A DNA stretch of 64,000 nt from an uncultured Sphingomonadaceae bacterium (GTDB taxonomy: Bacteria > Pseudomonadota > Alphaproteobacteria > Sphingomonadales > Sphingomonadaceae). The stretch's first letter is position 1. Each line of letters begins with the position of its first letter. Positions 37,963-47,947 of this stretch are shown piece by piece. The position numbers and the translations under genes are program-made. Where the stretch lies: NCBI GenBank assembly GCA_947493215.1, contig CANLQE010000001.1:1985404-2049403 (forward strand), given 5' to 3'. The notes below the pieces were generated by a model. That model made no database searches. It had not been told where the DNA came from and was given only the letters and a program-made list of their open reading frames with translations.

Positions 37963-37970
37963 TTAACCAT
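37963..37970. promoter_or_regulatory. CtrA half-site-like TTAACCAT
   Basis: TTAACCAT lies in the 68-base region between the divergent coiled-coil and Hpt-like genes. The word is the CtrA half-site with its frequent extension; no second TTAA at the 7-base spacing is present. Cell-cycle control of the flanking genes is a hypothesis. Confidence 0.3.
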
Positions 37971-37989
37971 GGCGTCTTAGAAGAACCAC

Positions 37990-38298
37990 ATGTCATTCGA
38001 TTATGGAGCGCTCGACGCAGCTTTAACGGCTGCAGTTGGTGACGATCAGTCACTCATCGCAGAACTGCGTGCAGCCTTTTTGGACAGCGCAAAAAGGCAA
38101 GTGGATTTGCTCCATCGCGCCCGCTGTGACGCCAATTGGGAATATGCCGCTCTGCGGTTAAAGGGATTGGCTGCAAGCTTTGGTGCGACCCACGTGCTCG
38201 ACTTGGCGCAAGAAGCGGCAACGTCCGCCCCGGGCGAACCCACGGTGCTCAAAAAACTGGAACGCGCTATCATTGCGATTGAAAAACATCGCGACTGA
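37990..38298 (+). CDS. Degenerate Hpt (histidine phosphotransfer) domain protein (102 aa)
   Basis: A four-helix Hpt-like protein. The conserved segment that normally reads HxLKG...G has LRLKGLAASFGA: Leu55 stands where the phosphorylatable His is expected, while Lys58, Gly59 and the following Gly are kept. Such a protein cannot relay phosphate through that position but could still dock a receiver domain. Start ATG 37990, purine-rich upstream sequence AGAAG. It is divergent from the large coiled-coil gene and followed by three plus-strand genes, two of them also linked to signalling. Confidence 0.72.
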   Translation: MSFDYGALDAALTAAVGDDQSLIAELRAAFLDSAKRQVDLLHRARCDANWEYAALRLKGLAASFGATHVLDLAQEAATSAPGEPTVLKKLERAIIAIEKHRD

Positions 38299-38416
38299 CC
38301 GCCTTCCCAAATTGCCGCATATATTCATACGAATACCAAAAGATATTGCTTTGATGCCACTCTGGTAAATTCTATAAGAGGCTCAAGTCTTTTGACTGGT
38401 TATTTGGGATGTACTT

Positions 38417-39619
38417 TTGAGACTGGCGCTTATCTCCGTATCAACCGAGCATGAAGCAGGACATGGGCCTGTGGGCATGCTGCCGCTGTTTGACGGCAAT
38501 ATCGTTGAAAAACAGGTGCGATCTGCGCAGAATATGGGGGCGAGCAAGATCATATTGCTGAGCCCCACTATGCATGGTGCGTTGTTGCAATATGTCGATG
38601 GGCTAAAGCGTCAGGATATTGACGCTGAAATTATCCGCAGCGCTAGTGATTTAAATCAATATGCTGCGCTAGAGGATGATTTGATTTTCCTCGGTGATGG
38701 TGTCTTCCCGGGAGAAGCCATCGAAGATCACATATCGAGTCAATCGGATGAACGGATATATGTTGTCGCCAATGCGGATATATATGCGGATTTTGAGCGC
38801 ATTGATCTAAGCCATCGCTGGCTTGGTATTGCACTATTGAAGGCGATGCGCCTTGAAGAAATATCTCAAATTCCAGACGATTGGGATATCGGATCAGCCC
38901 TGCTTCGCACCGCAGTGCAATCGGAATGTCATCGAGAACTTGTTTCAGACGAAGAAATGCAAGCCGACGCTGTGCCGCAATTGCTCAGTCGTGACGCGAG
39001 CATGGCCTTTGCCAACAGGCAGCTTGGCGAGATACGGATTCCCAAACAGAATTTTCTCGATAGATATGCCCTCTGGCCGTTGATGCGGAAACTTATACCC
39101 TTGCTCTGGCAGGCTCCGGACGCAAAAAAATATATTGGTATGGCCAGCATCGCTTGTGCAGCTGTGGCCATCGGCCTTGGTTTTATCCTTTGGCCGGCCG
39201 TTTCGCTGGGGTTCTTATTTCTCGGATCATTGGCGCTGATACTTCACAATCGAATTTCCATTTTGTCGGTGGACGAAGGTCCGTCCGATTGGGTGCGGCC
39301 ATCTTTCTATTTTTTAGTAACGGCGGCTTTGATCGTTACAGTGGTAAAAAACGCACAGGCGTCGATGATGTTTGCTGAGCTGGCGATATTACTGCTGTTG
39401 ATAGGTAATTTTTGGCTCGTTCAGGTAGGATCGGACAACATCCGTTTAAATGGGATTAGACCTGATATGCCTCTTATTTTATTGGCATTATCAGTGGCTG
39501 GTGCTCTCGGGTTCTTGTCTATTGCTATCTGTGTCACAGCCTTGTTCTGCGTGATGTATCTGATAGCCGCGTCGAGCGACCGTTTTGCGCCAGAATCTCT
39601 ACCAAATCCCCAAAAATAG
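38417..39619 (+). CDS. Nucleotidyltransferase-like domain fused to multi-TM region (400 aa)
   Basis: Residues 1-110 look like a Rossmann-type sugar-nucleotide transferase fold: GMLPLFDGNIVEKQVRSAQN followed by KIILLSP resembles the PLxGKPxIxxxV start of NTP transferases, but the GxGTR signature is missing. Residues about 238-390 form five to six membrane helices. This order recalls enzymes that pair a cytidylyltransferase with a CDP-alcohol transferase, yet the D..D....D...D motif is not visible, so the C-terminus is unassigned. TTG start. It lies 118 bases after the Hpt-like gene. Confidence 0.6.
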   Translation: MRLALISVSTEHEAGHGPVGMLPLFDGNIVEKQVRSAQNMGASKIILLSPTMHGALLQYVDGLKRQDIDAEIIRSASDLNQYAALEDDLIFLGDGVFPGEAIEDHISSQSDERIYVVANADIYADFERIDLSHRWLGIALLKAMRLEEISQIPDDWDIGSALLRTAVQSECHRELVSDEEMQADAVPQLLSRDASMAFANRQLGEIRIPKQNFLDRYALWPLMRKLIPLLWQAPDAKKYIGMASIACAAVAIGLGFILWPAVSLGFLFLGSLALILHNRISILSVDEGPSDWVRPSFYFLVTAALIVTVVKNAQASMMFAELAILLLLIGNFWLVQVGSDNIRLNGIRPDMPLILLALSVAGALGFLSIAICVTALFCVMYLIAASSDRFAPESLPNPQK

Positions 39620-39670
39620 AAGATATTGCACTTAGCCAGATATTAACCACATTGGCTTACGGCTAACTCC

Positions 39671-40726
39671 ATGGTGAAGCGAGATTTTTTAATGGATCAG
39701 AATCCGGGCATTGGTCTTGTCCAGCAAGCTGCTGCGATGAGTGCTTCGAGCGCCTATATTTCCGATGATCTTGCGGCGGCTTTATTCCCCAAATCGGATA
39801 TCATGCTGTCGGATCGCATGTTGTCCAACGGCCGCCAATATCTGCAAGCCATCGTCCAGGAAATTGAAACAGAGATTTGTATGATCGCCGCTGAAGACTT
39901 CGGCGTTACGCATGATATGATTATCGAAATTGGCAACAGCAATAGAGGCCATAGTTTCCCACTTCTTCAAAATGCAGGCTTGCTGGAAACGAAGGCGCTG
40001 CTGGAGCATATTTTTACAAGCGTACAGCGGGCGGAGCTGGGGTCTCGGCTTTTGCAGAAAATATCGCAAGCTGATCTGGAATCCGTTTTGACCCGTCATC
40101 TCGATAATGAAGAGGGCGCTATTGCTGACGCAGCCATGGCACTACTAGTGGCCCAGAGCCGCGATAACGCTGGGCCTGGTTCGATCCATGCTCATATTGG
40201 CAATCTCTCTGCGGAAATATTATTTGCACTCGCATGGCCGATTACGGCCGCTGTTCAAAAACTGTCCGGCTATGACGGACCCAACCTGCACAAGGCCACG
40301 GAAAAATTGCTTGGCCGTCATGATGAAGGTGCAGCCACGCAAAGCCGCGCACAACGTCTGGCGCAGCTTGTTGATCAGATGGATAGCGGTGAAAATCAGC
40401 TTCACCCGCTGCATGACGGCCTCGACCTATTTTTGGCGCGGTTGGCAAAACGGTCAGGATTGTCGGTCGATCAACTGATCCTGTTTACCGCAGAGCCCAA
40501 TATGATGCGGTTTGTTCTGACCATGCGTGCGGTCGATCTACAGACTGACGTTGCTTTGTCGATATTCGGTGTGTTGGAAGGTAGCGGGCAGTTGCTAACG
40601 CCAGCCTCTTATAACGAGATTGAAGGTGACAAGGCGACAGAGCTGGTCAGCAAATGGTCAAGCAATACGCTTTATCAGGATGCCCAACGTCAGCTGAATA
40701 TCAATCTTCCGGGTTTTTCTGACTAA
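39671..40726 (+). CDS. DUF2336-like helical protein upstream of a histidine kinase (351 aa)
   Basis: All-alpha protein without membrane segments or signal peptide. Composition and the HDMIIEIGNSNRG... and SQADLESVLTRHLDNEEGAIADAAM regions remind me of the alphaproteobacterial DUF2336 family, often found near signalling genes; the assignment is tentative. It overlaps the downstream kinase by one base (TAATG), so both are produced together. Alternative start: ATG at 39692. Neither has a strong ribosome site. Confidence 0.5.
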   Translation: MVKRDFLMDQNPGIGLVQQAAAMSASSAYISDDLAAALFPKSDIMLSDRMLSNGRQYLQAIVQEIETEICMIAAEDFGVTHDMIIEIGNSNRGHSFPLLQNAGLLETKALLEHIFTSVQRAELGSRLLQKISQADLESVLTRHLDNEEGAIADAAMALLVAQSRDNAGPGSIHAHIGNLSAEILFALAWPITAAVQKLSGYDGPNLHKATEKLLGRHDEGAATQSRAQRLAQLVDQMDSGENQLHPLHDGLDLFLARLAKRSGLSVDQLILFTAEPNMMRFVLTMRAVDLQTDVALSIFGVLEGSGQLLTPASYNEIEGDKATELVSKWSSNTLYQDAQRQLNINLPGFSD

Positions 40727-42126
40727 TGCCGGTCACCGGCAATCTAGCCGAACCGGTTCGCGGCCAACTCGACGGTGATGGCCGTTTGGTTTCGGCTGAT
40801 CCGCCATTACTGCGCCTTCACCTGCACAGTGGCGGCTTTGAAGGCGGTCCGCTAGCCGTCCCGCAACTGTCAAACTTGTGCCGATTGAGTCGCCAGCTGG
40901 ACATGAACTTGTCCCGCCCGGTGCAGGCTGCTGATGATGATAATTTGATCAACATGTGGGTCGAAATTCGCCTGCAATCTGGCGATCAAGAGGGAAATAT
41001 AGCAATCAGCATTATTGATTGGAAAGAAACGCCGGCGCCATCGACGCAGAGCGAAACGTTGGGGCGGCAACGCGATTTTGATCGGCTGAACGGACGGGGA
41101 TCCATTCGCACCGATGCGTCATTGCGAATCATGGCCTTGTCTCTGCCGGGTGATTTGGACGCCGTGGAAAAATATGTCGGACAGTCGTTGCTCGATGTTA
41201 TTGATTTTGTAGCACCGTCGAAACAAACGGTGTTGATAGAATCAGTTTCTGAACGCCAACCAGTGCGCGGCCAACATGTTCGTCAGAAACACGGGAAAAA
41301 ATCCTATTATGATCTGTCCGGGCAACCACTGATTGACAATGAAGGACTGTTCTCAGGCTATCGTTTTTCACTGGAGTTGGATCAAGATCGGAAGGAACAA
41401 GAGAAAGACGACGAAACCGGATTGGGTTTAGGGAAGGGCGAATTGATCAGCGATTCGCTATTTGGTTCCCAATTGGGACCCGCATTGCGACAGCCCTTAG
41501 GTAAAATTATTGCCAATGCCGAAACAATCGGCAGCCGGTTGGAAGGCCCCTTACGCGGCGATTATTCCGATTATGCAAAGGACATCGCCTCTGCCGGACG
41601 CCATTTGATGGATTTGGTCAATGATCTTTCTGACCTGGAAGCTATTCAACGGACCAGTTTTTCGGTCGCCGCAGATGATATCGATCTGGTCGATCTGGCC
41701 CACCGGGCCGCCGGCTTGCTTGCGGTAAAGGCGGCCGATCATCAGATACGAATTGATCTGCCCGACAAAGACAAGGAAATGCCGGTGAAAGGTGAGTTCC
41801 GGCGGGTTTTGCAGATATTGGTTAACCTGATCGGTAACGCGATCCGCTATTCACCGGATGGTTCCGTCATTAAACTGCAGGTCACGCAAGAAGGCGAATT
41901 TTCGCAACTCATCGTGCGTGATCAAGGTGATGGCATTGCCGAAGATGACCAGCAGCGCATATTTGAAAAATTCGAAAGACTGGGTCGCTCTGGCGATGGT
42001 GGCAGCGGATTGGGCCTTTTCATCTCTCGCCGTCTAGCCAATGCGATGGACGGCAGTCTAACTGTAGAGAGCGCTGTTGGTAAAGGTTCTGCATTCAAAC
42101 TCAGCCTTCCGTCGCGCGCCGTTTAG
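40726..42126 (+). CDS. Histidine kinase-like protein lacking the H-box histidine (466 aa)
   Basis: The C-terminal HATPase domain is complete: N-box VNLIGNAIRYSP (about 366-377), G1 DQGDGIAEDD, F-box FEKFERLG and G2 GSGLGLFIS. The dimerisation helix reads LGPALRQPLGKIIANAE, where a normal kinase has SHELRTPL: Pro252 replaces the His. The protein should bind ATP but cannot autophosphorylate at this site. The first 240 residues include a PAS-like region (KKSYYDLSGQPLIDNEGLFSG); no membrane helix is seen. The start overlaps the DUF2336-like gene. A terminator follows at once. Confidence 0.85.
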   Translation: MPVTGNLAEPVRGQLDGDGRLVSADPPLLRLHLHSGGFEGGPLAVPQLSNLCRLSRQLDMNLSRPVQAADDDNLINMWVEIRLQSGDQEGNIAISIIDWKETPAPSTQSETLGRQRDFDRLNGRGSIRTDASLRIMALSLPGDLDAVEKYVGQSLLDVIDFVAPSKQTVLIESVSERQPVRGQHVRQKHGKKSYYDLSGQPLIDNEGLFSGYRFSLELDQDRKEQEKDDETGLGLGKGELISDSLFGSQLGPALRQPLGKIIANAETIGSRLEGPLRGDYSDYAKDIASAGRHLMDLVNDLSDLEAIQRTSFSVAADDIDLVDLAHRAAGLLAVKAADHQIRIDLPDKDKEMPVKGEFRRVLQILVNLIGNAIRYSPDGSVIKLQVTQEGEFSQLIVRDQGDGIAEDDQQRIFEKFERLGRSGDGGSGLGLFISRRLANAMDGSLTVESAVGKGSAFKLSLPSRAV

Positions 42127-42133
42127 GCACAAA

Positions 42134-42160
42134 AAAGGGAGCGATAAAGCTCCCTTTCTT
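42134..42160. terminator. Bidirectional terminator between the kinase and gltA
   Basis: AAAGGGAGC (42134-42142) pairs with GCTCCCTTT (42149-42157) around a six-base loop. On the plus strand TTTCTTGTCTTG follows; on the minus strand the stem is followed by a clean T-run from the AAAAAA at 42131-42136. It sits between convergent genes and serves both. Confidence 0.85.
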
Positions 42161-42178
42161 GTCTTGTAGGTTTTTAAA

Positions 42179-43465
42179 CTACCGGTCGCCAATTTCCACA
42201 TAGTCACGTTGTGTGGGGCCTGTGTAAAGTTGACGTGGCCGACCGATAACCTGGCCGGGATCGGAAATCATTTCATTCCACTGTGCAACCCAGCCAACTG
42301 TTCGCGCGAGCGCGAAGAGTGCGGTAAACATGGAGGTCGGGAAGCCGATAGCCGAAAGAATGATGCCGGAATAGAAATCAACATTCGGGAAGAGTTTCTT
42401 CTCGATGAAATATGGGTCGTTGAGCGCCATTTCTTCCAGTTGCAGCGCAACCTCGAAGACGGGATCAGAGACTTTCAATGCGTCAAATACTTCGCGAACG
42501 GTTTTCTGCATGACCGTCGCGCGGGGATCATGATTTTTATAGACACGATGCCCAAAGCCCATGAGACGGAAGGGATCATTTTTGTCTTTTGCGCGGGCAA
42601 TATATTCCGGAATGCGGTCTGGATGTCCGATTTCGTGGAGCATGTTAAGCGCTGCTTCGTTAGCACCGCCATGAGCTGGACCCCAAAGACACGCGATACC
42701 CGCCGCGATGCAAGCAAACGGATTGGCACCAGAAGAACCGGCAAGGCGTACCGTTGATGTCGAAGCATTTTGCTCATGATCGGCATGGAGGATGAAAATC
42801 CGGTCCATTGCTTTTTCGATAACCGGGTTCACTTCATAAGCTTCCGCTGGAACACCAAAGGTCATCCGCAGGAAATTACCGGTATAAGACAGACTGTTGT
42901 CCGGGTGCATGAACGGTTGGCCCACCGCATATTTATAGGCCATAGCCGCAATTGTCGGCATCTTCGCAATCAACCGGTGACTTGCGATCATCCGTTGTTC
43001 GGGATCGCTAATATCCGTGCTGTCATGATAAAAGGCGGAAAGAGCGCCGACGACACCGCACATGATCGCCATCGGGTGGGCATCACGGCGGAAGCCGTTG
43101 TAAAAGGTCGAAAATTGATCATGCAGCATGGTGTGGCGCGTGATCGTATTTGTGAAATCCGCATATTCGTCTGCCGTCGGAAGTTCGCCGCGAAGCAGCA
43201 AATGGGATACTTCCATGAACGTACTTTTCTCAGCCAATTGACCGATCGGATAACCGCGATGCAGCAAGACGCCTTCGCCGCCATCGATAAAAGTCAGTTC
43301 AGATTCGCAGCTGGCTGTCGATTTAAAGCCCGGATCATAGGTGAAGGCGCCAGTTTGACCGTAAAGTTTCCGAATATCTACGACATCCGGTCCTTCGGTG
43401 CCCTGCATGACGGGAAATTCGTAATTTTCGCCGCCGAGGCCGAATGATGCGCTATTGTTGCCCAC
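42179..43465 (-). CDS. gltA: Citrate synthase
   Basis: Condenses acetyl-CoA with oxaloacetate at the entry to the TCA cycle. It has 428 residues, the larger hexameric type of Gram-negatives. [12 protein letters not shown], the active-site [20 protein letters not shown] and [16 protein letters not shown] with the catalytic His are present. GTG start with AGGA 7 bases upstream. The gap to gltX holds a small hairpin (43484-43498, CCTGAA/TTCAGG) right after the gltX stop. Confidence 0.97.
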   Translation of the reverse strand: MGNNSASFGLGGENYEFPVMQGTEGPDVVDIRKLYGQTGAFTYDPGFKSTASCESELTFIDGGEGVLLHRGYPIGQLAEKSTFMEVSHLLLRGELPTADEYADFTNTITRHTMLHDQFSTFYNGFRRDAHPMAIMCGVVGALSAFYHDSTDISDPEQRMIASHRLIAKMPTIAAMAYKYAVGQPFMHPDNSLSYTGNFLRMTFGVPAEAYEVNPVIEKAMDRIFILHADHEQNASTSTVRLAGSSGANPFACIAAGIACLWGPAHGGANEAALNMLHEIGHPDRIPEYIARAKDKNDPFRLMGFGHRVYKNHDPRATVMQKTVREVFDALKVSDPVFEVALQLEEMALNDPYFIEKKLFPNVDFYSGIILSAIGFPTSMFTALFALARTVGWVAQWNEMISDPGQVIGRPRQLYTGPTQRDYVEIGDR

Positions 43466-43498
43466 AATATTGTCCTTTCTGCTCCTGAAAAATTCAGG

Positions 43499-44917
43499 TT
43501 ATTTTATTTGATCTGTAAGACGCCCTAATGACTCTTCCTTGCCCAAAAGTATCAGCACGTCAAAAATTCCGGGTGAACTGGTGCTTCCGGTTAAGGCTGC
43601 TCGCATAGGTTGTGCAAGCTTTCCTAACCCCAATTCGGCGGCTTCCGCTATGGCCTTCACTCTGTCCTCGGTCGCTTCCAGCGTCCAATCGTCAAGGTCA
43701 GCCAATGTAGAATGAATCGATTCCAGCAGTTGCCGTGCGTCAGCATCTAGCAGAGATTGTGCCTTCTCGTCGAGGTCAAGTGGTCGTTTTTTATAGAGAA
43801 AAAGGCTATTATTGGCCAATTCGATCAAGTTTTTGGCCCGGCTTTTCAAAACCGGCATGGCTTGGGCCAATAAATCGCGATCGGCGGACGATAATTTTGC
43901 ACCCTGTTCTTTTTCGATCCAAGGTGCCGTCAAGGCAACCAGCGCGCCGTCATCAGCTTCGCGAATATACTGGCCATTGAGATTTTGGAGCTTTTTGGCA
44001 TCAAAGCGTGATGGGGATTTTCCAACCCCAGATAATCCAAACCACTCGGTCGCCTGCGCACGCGAGATAATCTCGTCATCACCATGGCCCCAGCCAAGCC
44101 GGAGCAGATAATTGAACATCGCATCGGGTAATATGCCCATGTCGCGATAAGCCTCGACACCGAGTGCACCATGGCGTTTTGACAGCTTGGCACCATCATT
44201 ACCATGGATTAACGGGATGTGCGCGTAAATTGGTTCTTTCCAGCCCATGGCGCGGATCATGGCCAGCTGTCGAAATGCGTTGTTGAGATGATCATCGCCG
44301 CGGATCAAATGGGTTACACCCATATCGTGGTCATCCACGACAACCGCTAGCATGTAGGTTGGCGTGCCGTCAGAGCGCAAAAGAATGAAATCATCAATCT
44401 CGCTGTTTTGAACAGAAACCTCGCCTTGCACCGCATCGACAACCGTCATTTTGCCGCCGGTTTCGGTCTTGAGCCTGATTACATAGGGCGCGCCCTCAGG
44501 GGCTTCGGACGGATCGCGGTCCCGCCAGCGGCCATCATAGCGCATGGGTTTCTTTTCCGCCTTTTGCTGCTCGCGCATGGCGGTCAGTTCTTCTGGCGTT
44601 GCAAAACATTTATAGGCATTGCCAGCGGCGAGTAGCTCGTGCGCGACCTCTGCATGACGGGCGGCCCGTTCCGATTGGAATATTGTTTCGTCGTCCCAAT
44701 CCAGGCCGAGCCAATCCAGGCCTGCCGAAATCGCATCGATGGCTTCCTGCGTGGAACGCGCCTTGTCGGTATCTTCAATACGTAACAAGGCCTTACCGCC
44801 ATGATGCCGAGCGAACAGCCAGTTGAACATCGCTGTACGGGCGCCGCCAATGTGCAAAAAGCCAGTTGGAGAAGGCGCAAAACGCGTGACGACTTGATCG
44901 GTTTCATTAAGAGTCAC
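43499..44917 (-). CDS. gltX: Glutamate--tRNA ligase
   Basis: Class I aminoacyl-tRNA synthetase, 472 residues. The HIGH motif reads HIGG (22-25 in [13 protein letters not shown]), and KMSKS reads KLSKRHG near residue 243. Lacking a GatCAB clue here, I cannot say whether it is the discriminating form. GTG start. It is divergent from comEC, only 28 bases away. Confidence 0.95.
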   Translation of the reverse strand: MTLNETDQVVTRFAPSPTGFLHIGGARTAMFNWLFARHHGGKALLRIEDTDKARSTQEAIDAISAGLDWLGLDWDDETIFQSERAARHAEVAHELLAAGNAYKCFATPEELTAMREQQKAEKKPMRYDGRWRDRDPSEAPEGAPYVIRLKTETGGKMTVVDAVQGEVSVQNSEIDDFILLRSDGTPTYMLAVVVDDHDMGVTHLIRGDDHLNNAFRQLAMIRAMGWKEPIYAHIPLIHGNDGAKLSKRHGALGVEAYRDMGILPDAMFNYLLRLGWGHGDDEIISRAQATEWFGLSGVGKSPSRFDAKKLQNLNGQYIREADDGALVALTAPWIEKEQGAKLSSADRDLLAQAMPVLKSRAKNLIELANNSLFLYKKRPLDLDEKAQSLLDADARQLLESIHSTLADLDDWTLEATEDRVKAIAEAAELGLGKLAQPMRAALTGSTSSPGIFDVLILLGKEESLGRLTDQIK

Positions 44918-44945
44918 GCTTTGTTTTTCTCCGTGTTAAGCAAAT

Positions 44946-47228
44946 ATGATGCAGAGTGGCTTTGATCCAAACAGCCCTAGTGTTACGACCGATAATATCG
45001 GTACGACCACCATTTCTGGTTCGGATGGCAAGGCCCTTAGCATGCGGCTTCGCGCACGACAATTGCTTGAATATATTAGAAATAGGCAGATTTTCAGTTG
45101 GCTAGAATTCCAATTGGAAAAAGAGCGTGACCGATTGGCATTATGGGTACCGGTTGGCATTGGCATGGGTATCGCTGCTTGGTTTCTATTGGCAAGTTTG
45201 GCTCTTTGGATTGCATTTATCGCTCTCTCTTTAGGTTTGGCCTTAAGTGTCAAAGCGACAGACCGGGGAACGCGCGTAAGCGATGCGCTGTTTTGGTTGC
45301 TAATCTTTATGGCGGTCGGCTGCGCCGTTATGTGGCTTCGATCTTGGGCGGTGGCAGCGCCGGTATTGGACCGACCGATAGTCATGTCTTTCTACGCCGA
45401 AGTTGAAAAGAAGGAGAACGTCACCGCACGTGATATTGTCCGATTGACGCTGGCGACGCATGAAAAACAGGATTTACCGCCAAGGGTTCGGATCAATGTA
45501 CCAATGGAAAAAGCTACGATAGATTTGCGGGCTGGCGCGGTCATTCAACTGCGCGCGCGACTAATGCCGCCAGCCATGTCGAGCTTACCTGGTGCTTATG
45601 ACTTTTCCCGGCGCGCATGGTTTATGGAATTGGGCGCTACGGGCCAATTGCTCGGAGATATTCAGATTATCCACCCTGCAGAACCGTCATGGGAACCGTT
45701 TTCGGCCATGCCGGAATATCGGCAAACTCTATCGGCTCATGTCCAATCGCGTATGGAAGGTGGGGCAGGGGCGATTGGCGCGACCCTTGCCACGGGAGAT
45801 CGCGGAGCGATTAGCGATGAGGACGCTGAAGCGATGCGGCGCAGCGGATTGGCGCATCTCTTGTCGATCAGCGGGCTGCATGTGACCGCAGTTGTCGGCG
45901 CCTTCTATTTACTGGTTTTGCGGGTTCTTGCACTATTCCCGCCATTGGCGCTGCGTTTTCGATTGCCGCTTATTGCTGCTGGCTGCGCGGCAGTTGCGGC
46001 GCTGGCCTATACGCTGATGACGGGCGCGCAGGTGCCGACTATCCGCGCCTGCGTCGCAGCATTGCTAGTGTTAACCGCGTTGATCCTGGGGCGAAGCGCG
46101 ATCACATTGAGGATGGTCGCAGCGGGCGCTCTTTTCGTGCTTATCATTTGGCCAGAATCGCTTGTGGGGCCGAGCTTTCAACTGAGTTTTGCAGCGGTTA
46201 CCGCAATTATCGCCATGCATGAACATCCTAAGATACAGGCGTTGTTTGCGCGGCGGGAAGAGCATTTTTTTAAGCGAATAGGGCGGATTGCCTTAGCGCT
46301 TTTCTTAACCGGGCTGGTCGTCGAACTGGCGCTCATGCCCATTGCTTTATTTCATTTTCACAAGGCTGGTATCTATGGTGCGCTGGCTAATATTGTTGCG
46401 ATCCCGCTGACGACATTTGTCATTATGCCGTTAGAAGCCTTGGCGCTGTTGCTCGATACGATTGGCCTCGGCGCGCCGGTTTGGTGGATATGTGAGAAGG
46501 CACTCAGCAGTCTTTTGATGCTGGCGCATTATGTGTCCAGTCGTCCGGGATCAGTTACGATGGTGCCGACAATGCCGCTAACCGCTTTTGGACTGGTCAT
46601 TGCAGGTGGACTGTGGCTGTCTTTGTGGAGTCAGCGCTGGCGGATTTGGGGATTTATCCCAATTTTGCTTGGGATGTCGCTGATAATTACCACCCGCGCA
46701 CCCGATCTCTATATTACCGGAGACGGGCGGCATGTCGGCATTCGCAACGAAGCCGGTAATCTGGCGATGCTTCGCACCGGAAGCGGTGACTTTATTCGTG
46801 ACATTATATTAGAAAATGCCGGCATTGACGGGGAAGCAATGGCTTTAGAGGATTGGCCCAATGCCGCGTGCAACACCGATAGCTGCACGGTCACCATTGA
46901 AGTTGTGGACAGAGACTGGGTGATTGTTGCTACGCGCAGTTCCCATTACATTCCGGCCATGGCGCTATCGGCGGCGTGTCGCCGTGCCGATATTGTCATT
47001 AGTGAGCGCCGCCTTCCAGCTAGCTGTCAGCCGCGCTGGATAAAGGCGGATCGCACATTTTTAGGTCAGGTTGGCGGTATGACGATAGACTTGCAGAATC
47101 AAAAGATCACGACCGTTTTGGAACGATCCGGCGACCACGATTGGATGCGCTTTACAGAACCGAGAAGTCAGAGACCCAAGGACATAATTCGCCAGCCATC
47201 TGACGGATCAAAAGTCGGTCAGGATTAA
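44946..47228 (+). CDS. comEC: ComEC/Rec2-family DNA-uptake membrane protein
   Basis: 760 residues. A DUF4131-type N-terminus with two helix pairs is followed by the Competence domain (LSISGLHVTAVVGAFYLLVLR; ALAYTLMTGAQVPTIRACVAA). In DNA import it forms the inner-membrane channel for single-stranded DNA. The C-terminal third has the outline of a metallo-beta-lactamase (PDLYITGDGRHVGIRN ... SSHYIPAMAL) but no HxHxDH zinc motif, a degenerate form common in this group. Other competence genes are not in the window. Confidence 0.9.
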   Translation: MMQSGFDPNSPSVTTDNIGTTTISGSDGKALSMRLRARQLLEYIRNRQIFSWLEFQLEKERDRLALWVPVGIGMGIAAWFLLASLALWIAFIALSLGLALSVKATDRGTRVSDALFWLLIFMAVGCAVMWLRSWAVAAPVLDRPIVMSFYAEVEKKENVTARDIVRLTLATHEKQDLPPRVRINVPMEKATIDLRAGAVIQLRARLMPPAMSSLPGAYDFSRRAWFMELGATGQLLGDIQIIHPAEPSWEPFSAMPEYRQTLSAHVQSRMEGGAGAIGATLATGDRGAISDEDAEAMRRSGLAHLLSISGLHVTAVVGAFYLLVLRVLALFPPLALRFRLPLIAAGCAAVAALAYTLMTGAQVPTIRACVAALLVLTALILGRSAITLRMVAAGALFVLIIWPESLVGPSFQLSFAAVTAIIAMHEHPKIQALFARREEHFFKRIGRIALALFLTGLVVELALMPIALFHFHKAGIYGALANIVAIPLTTFVIMPLEALALLLDTIGLGAPVWWICEKALSSLLMLAHYVSSRPGSVTMVPTMPLTAFGLVIAGGLWLSLWSQRWRIWGFIPILLGMSLIITTRAPDLYITGDGRHVGIRNEAGNLAMLRTGSGDFIRDIILENAGIDGEAMALEDWPNAACNTDSCTVTIEVVDRDWVIVATRSSHYIPAMALSAACRRADIVISERRLPASCQPRWIKADRTFLGQVGGMTIDLQNQKITTVLERSGDHDWMRFTEPRSQRPKDIIRQPSDGSKVGQD

Positions 47229-47236
47229 AACTGCGC

Positions 47237-47929
47237 TCAGTTATAACGCCGCAATAATCCCGCCATTTTGCCCTGAATTCGTACTTCGCCAGCACCAAAT
47301 ATTTGTGGCTCAAAGGAGGGATTTGCAGGATCAAGACGAACCTGCCCATTTTCTTTAAACAGATATTTGAGCGTTGCTTCTTCATCATGCACCAGCGCGA
47401 CGACAATTTCACCATTGCGGGCGGTTTCGGTGCGCTGAATGAGCGCATAGTCCCCATCAAGAATGCCCGCGTCGATCATAGAATCACCGGAAACTTCCAA
47501 CGCATAATGCTCACCTGCGCCTAGCAAGGCTGCTGGAACGCTGAGTGCAGTTTGGCCCTCGAGTGCTTCGATAGGAACACCGGCTGCAATTTTGCCGTGA
47601 AGTGGAATTTCGATCACATCATTGGCCGCAACGGGAATTTCTTTCATCGGCGCGGATGGGCGGGTATCCGAGGCAATATTGACCACGTTCGGAGCCGTTG
47701 GTTTCAAATTACCACCTTCAGGCATTTTGGTTACTTCCAAAGCCCGCGCGCGATTGGGAAGTCGCCGTAAGAAACCACGTTCCTCCAAAGCACTGATCAA
47801 CCGATGAACGCCGGATTTGGATTTTAGGCCCAACGCATCCTTCATCTCTTCGAAAGAGGGAGAAACGCCTGATTCTTCCAAGCTATTGTTGATGAAGCAC
47901 AGCAGTTCATGTTGTTTCGGTGTCAGCAT
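47237..47929 (-). CDS. lexA: SOS repressor LexA
   Basis: 230 residues. N-terminal winged helix ([20 protein letters not shown], then [19 protein letters not shown]), linker, and S24 self-cleavage domain with cleavage bond Ala116-Gly117 (GKIAAGVPI), nucleophile Ser150 in SGDSM and Lys188. AAGGA lies 8 bases before the ATG. A GAAC-N7-GAAC operator at 47948-47962 indicates autoregulation, as in other Alphaproteobacteria. It follows moeA on the same strand but has its own promoter region of 66 bases. Confidence 0.97.
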   Translation of the reverse strand: MLTPKQHELLCFINNSLEESGVSPSFEEMKDALGLKSKSGVHRLISALEERGFLRRLPNRARALEVTKMPEGGNLKPTAPNVVNIASDTRPSAPMKEIPVAANDVIEIPLHGKIAAGVPIEALEGQTALSVPAALLGAGEHYALEVSGDSMIDAGILDGDYALIQRTETARNGEIVVALVHDEEATLKYLFKENGQVRLDPANPSFEPQIFGAGEVRIQGKMAGLLRRYN

Positions 47930-47947
47930 ATTCCATGTCCTTATCGG

